The position numbers were made by a program, and so were the translations under genes. Positions 3,597 through 5,133 of a stretch of DNA of 5,133 bases are shown in pieces (position 1 is the first letter of the stretch; every line of letters starts with the position of its first letter). The stretch is taken from NCBI GenBank assembly GCA_937915965.1, contig CALGHC010000295.1, forward strand, positions 1-5,133, read 5' to 3'. This DNA is from an uncultured Myxococcales bacterium (GTDB lineage Bacteria > Myxococcota_A > UBA9042). The notes under the pieces were generated by a model. That model did no database searches, was not told where the DNA came from, and saw nothing but the letters and a program-made list of their open reading frames with translations.

Positions 3597-5133
3597 CTAC
3601 GGAGCGCAGATCAGCCCCAGGCACTGCGCCGATGGGCCGTTCGACGGTCCGCACGGCGAGGCGGGCGGCAGCGTCGCGTGGCTGCAGACGCTCTTTTGGC
3701 AGTCGTCGACGCTGCACTCCGAGCCGTCGTCACAGTCAGGCGCTGCCTTGTCGACGCATGCGCCAGCCTGCACGCACGTACCGTTGCCCCACCGATCGGT
3801 GCGCACCAGGAGGATGTCGACCCCAGTGGGGCCACTCGAGACCGACTGCCCGGTCATCGCCACGCCGCCGCCGGGAACGCGGACCCCGTCAAAGAACCGC
3901 TGCGAGGCGCCACCTGCGTAGGTCCGGGACGCCAGCGGATTGCCCCAAACGTCGAAGCGCATCGCCCAGGCGTCGCTCGCCGCGCCCTCACCGAGGACCC
4001 GAGCGCCCATCACCCAACCCTCGCCCTCGGCCGATGCGACCATCGCCTGGACGACCTCGACACCGCCGCTGTCGATCGTCCGGCTCCAGCGGGTCGCGCC
4101 CGACGCGTCGAGGCGAATCAGCCAGGTGTCCCATGCGTCCGCCTTGCCCGCGGTGCGTCCTGCCGCCAGCACCTCGTCGCCGTCGACCATCGCGATGGCG
4201 ACCAGCGTGTTGTCTCCCGGCGCTGCCAAGACCCGCTGCCACTGCTGCGCGCCCTTCAAGGACGTGACGACGACCCATCCGTCCTCGTCCGCCTGGCCCA
4301 GGGGAGTGCGGGTGCCTGCCAGCGCCAGCTTCTGACCCGCAGTGGCCAGCGCAGCGAACCGCTGTTGGCTTCCGCCGCCGAAGTACTTGCTGCTGCTTTG
4401 GTTGCCGGCGCCATCGGTGTGCAGGAGCCAGCCTTCGCGGCCGCCCGACGCCGGGTCTGACCACCCGGCGATGACGAGTTCGCCCGGCGAGATGGCGACG
4501 GCGCTGCGCAGCGCGTCGTCGCCCTTGCCCCCCACCGACTTCAGACCGAGCGGCCAGCCGTCGTCGGAGGTCACCACGATGGCGCCGTCGAGGTCGCCGG
4601 CCGAGCTCACCTTCTGCCCGACCAGGACAAAGCCAGCAGGCGCGGCGATCAAGTCATTGACCAGGGTCTTGCCGCCGCTGCCGTACGTCTTTTGCCACAC
4701 GGGTACCCCGCTGCCGTCGTAGCGTGCGAGGACCATGTCCTGCTGTTGGCCGCCCACCGCCGTTGTGTGGCCGGCGATCGCAAAACCACCCGCCGCTAGC
4801 TGCACGACGGCGGTCGCGTGGTGGTTGCCGTTGGCAGCGTAGATCGCGGTAAACACCTTCGCCGAGCCGCCCATGCACAGCCCGGCGCCGCACTGTCCGT
4901 CCGACTGGCAGCCGCCGACGCCGCAGGGCATCGCGTTGGCGAGGTGCAGGCAGCCGGTGGCGGCGTCGCAGAGGTCATCGGTGCAGACGTTGCCGTCGTC
5001 GCACAGGGTCGGCTGGGCGACGCAGGCTGGCGGCGGCTCGTCGGCGTCGGCGTTGGCGTCTGTGTCTGCGGCTGCCTCCGCGTCGCCGTCGGAGCTCGCG
5101 TCCGCGTCGGAGTTCGCGTCCGCGTCGTTCGCG
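3597..5133 (-). CDS. Secreted seven-repeat beta-propeller protein flanked by Cys-rich modules, N-terminus beyond the window
   Basis: An open frame of 511 residues enters at the right edge and ends at TAG (3599-3597). Residue 1 here is the codon at 5132-5130. Residues 1-36 are an Asp/Ala-rich linker. Residues 37-86 form a module with nine cysteines and the core CDDGNVCTDDLC (44-55). Seven repeats of about 50 residues follow (near 91-154, 155-205, 206-255, 256-306, 307-357, 358-409 and 410-456). Each has a GGFAIAG-like strand, then a DxWLVRxD-like strand and a closing W/Y strand. This pattern is familiar from myxobacterial surface proteins and implies a seven-bladed propeller. Residues 453-511 form a second nine-cysteine module with CDDGSECSVDDC (467-478). 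The cysteines imply export and disulfides; an N-terminal signal peptide or lipobox would lie outside the window. The methionine codon at 4931 is not the start, because conserved modules lie upstream of it. Ligand and role are unknown; binding or adhesion is only a guess. Confidence 0.85.
   Translation of the reverse strand, partial: ANDADANSDADASSDGDAEAAADTDANADADEPPPACVAQPTLCDDGNVCTDDLCDAATGCLHLANAMPCGVGGCQSDGQCGAGLCMGGSAKVFTAIYAANGNHHATAVVQLAAGGFAIAGHTTAVGGQQQDMVLARYDGSGVPVWQKTYGSGGKTLVNDLIAAPAGFVLVGQKVSSAGDLDGAIVVTSDDGWPLGLKSVGGKGDDALRSAVAISPGELVIAGWSDPASGGREGWLLHTDGAGNQSSSKYFGGGSQQRFAALATAGQKLALAGTRTPLGQADEDGWVVVTSLKGAQQWQRVLAAPGDNTLVAIAMVDGDEVLAAGRTAGKADAWDTWLIRLDASGATRWSRTIDSGGVEVVQAMVASAEGEGWVMGARVLGEGAASDAWAMRFDVWGNPLASRTYAGGASQRFFDGVRVPGGGVAMTGQSVSSGPTGVDILLVRTDRWGNGTCVQAGACVDKAAPDCDDGSECSVDDCQKSVCSHATLPPASPCGPSNGPSAQCLGLICAP
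3606..3734 (-). repeat. C-terminal copy of a duplicated 43-residue Cys-rich module
   Basis: This encodes residues 467-509 of the propeller protein. It contains the CDDGxxC-(S/T)-xD-xC core, C483-S-H, PCG (493-495) and a final QC-x4-C (503-509). It is the same length, first to last cysteine, as the copy at 4875-5003. The two differ in sequence, so the duplication is old or the modules were recruited separately. Confidence 0.7.
4875..5003 (-). repeat. N-terminal copy of the duplicated 43-residue Cys-rich module
   Basis: This encodes residues 44-86: CDDGNVCTDDLC, C61-L-H, PCG (69-71), an extra cysteine at 75, and QC-x4-C (80-86). CDDGN.CT.D.C modules occur repeatedly in predicted secreted proteins of myxobacteria and relatives, where the cysteines are expected to be disulfide-bonded outside the cytoplasm. 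Confidence 0.75.
5037..5133 (-). repeat. Asp/Ala low-complexity linker with GCGTCC/GCGTCG-type hexamer repeats
   Basis: The plus strand is made of imperfect hexamers such as GCGTCC, GCGTCG and GCGTCT. Read on the minus strand they give alternating Asp and Ala with some Ser and Asn (residues 1-32 of the visible protein). The tract continues past the right edge. It is probably a flexible acidic spacer between an export or anchor signal and the first Cys-rich module. Confidence 0.85.

Noticed and set aside
3570..4460. Plus-strand open frames opposite the propeller gene
   Set aside because: The minus strand shows seven regular repeats and ordered cysteine modules. The plus-strand frames are Arg/Ala-rich noise.
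4794..4931. Start of the propeller gene at the ATG at 4931
   Set aside because: The same frame is open to the window edge and encodes a matching CDDGxxC module and an Asp/Ala linker upstream, so the true start lies outside.

Overview
The window is high-GC bacterial DNA, probably from a myxobacterium or a related former deltaproteobacterium (Myxococcota-like). The main reasons are a secreted protein with CDDGxxC-type cysteine modules around a repeat propeller, lipoproteins with long Ala/Pro or Asp/Ala linkers, and many in-frame low-complexity repeats. This placement rests on protein style, not on a marker gene.

Layout from left to right. (1) Positions 1-813, minus strand: a family 2 glycosyltransferase resembling polyprenyl-phosphate sugar transferases. 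Its C-terminus runs off the left edge in a 12-bp tandem repeat encoding Arg-Glu-Ala-Asp. (2) Positions 814-1027: a divergent intergenic region with a consensus TTGACA box facing right. (3) Positions 1028-2137, plus strand: a COX15/CtaA heme A synthase with eight membrane segments and all four heme-ligand histidines, plus an unusual repeat-built N-terminal extension and a repeat-built central loop. (4) Positions 2134-2321: a compact 174-bp element with 25-bp near-perfect terminal inverted repeats, flanked by a direct repeat that covers the ctaA stop codon. It looks like a non-autonomous transposable element (MITE) full of hairpins, inserted between ctaA and its probable terminator. (5) Positions 2436-3503, plus strand: a lipoprotein with two similar beta-rich domains, function unknown. 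(6) Positions 3597-5133, minus strand: the C-terminal 511 residues of a secreted or surface protein. It has an Asp/Ala linker, a Cys-rich module, seven propeller-type repeats and a second matching Cys-rich module.

The genes do not form an evident operon. The glycosyltransferase and ctaA diverge, the lipoprotein and propeller genes converge, and ctaA and the lipoprotein gene are separated by the element and a terminator-like hairpin. Only ctaA has a firmly assignable role: heme A production for aa3-type terminal oxidases. The most notable feature is the element at 2141-2314. A second theme is four independent in-frame tandem or low-complexity expansions within 5 kb.
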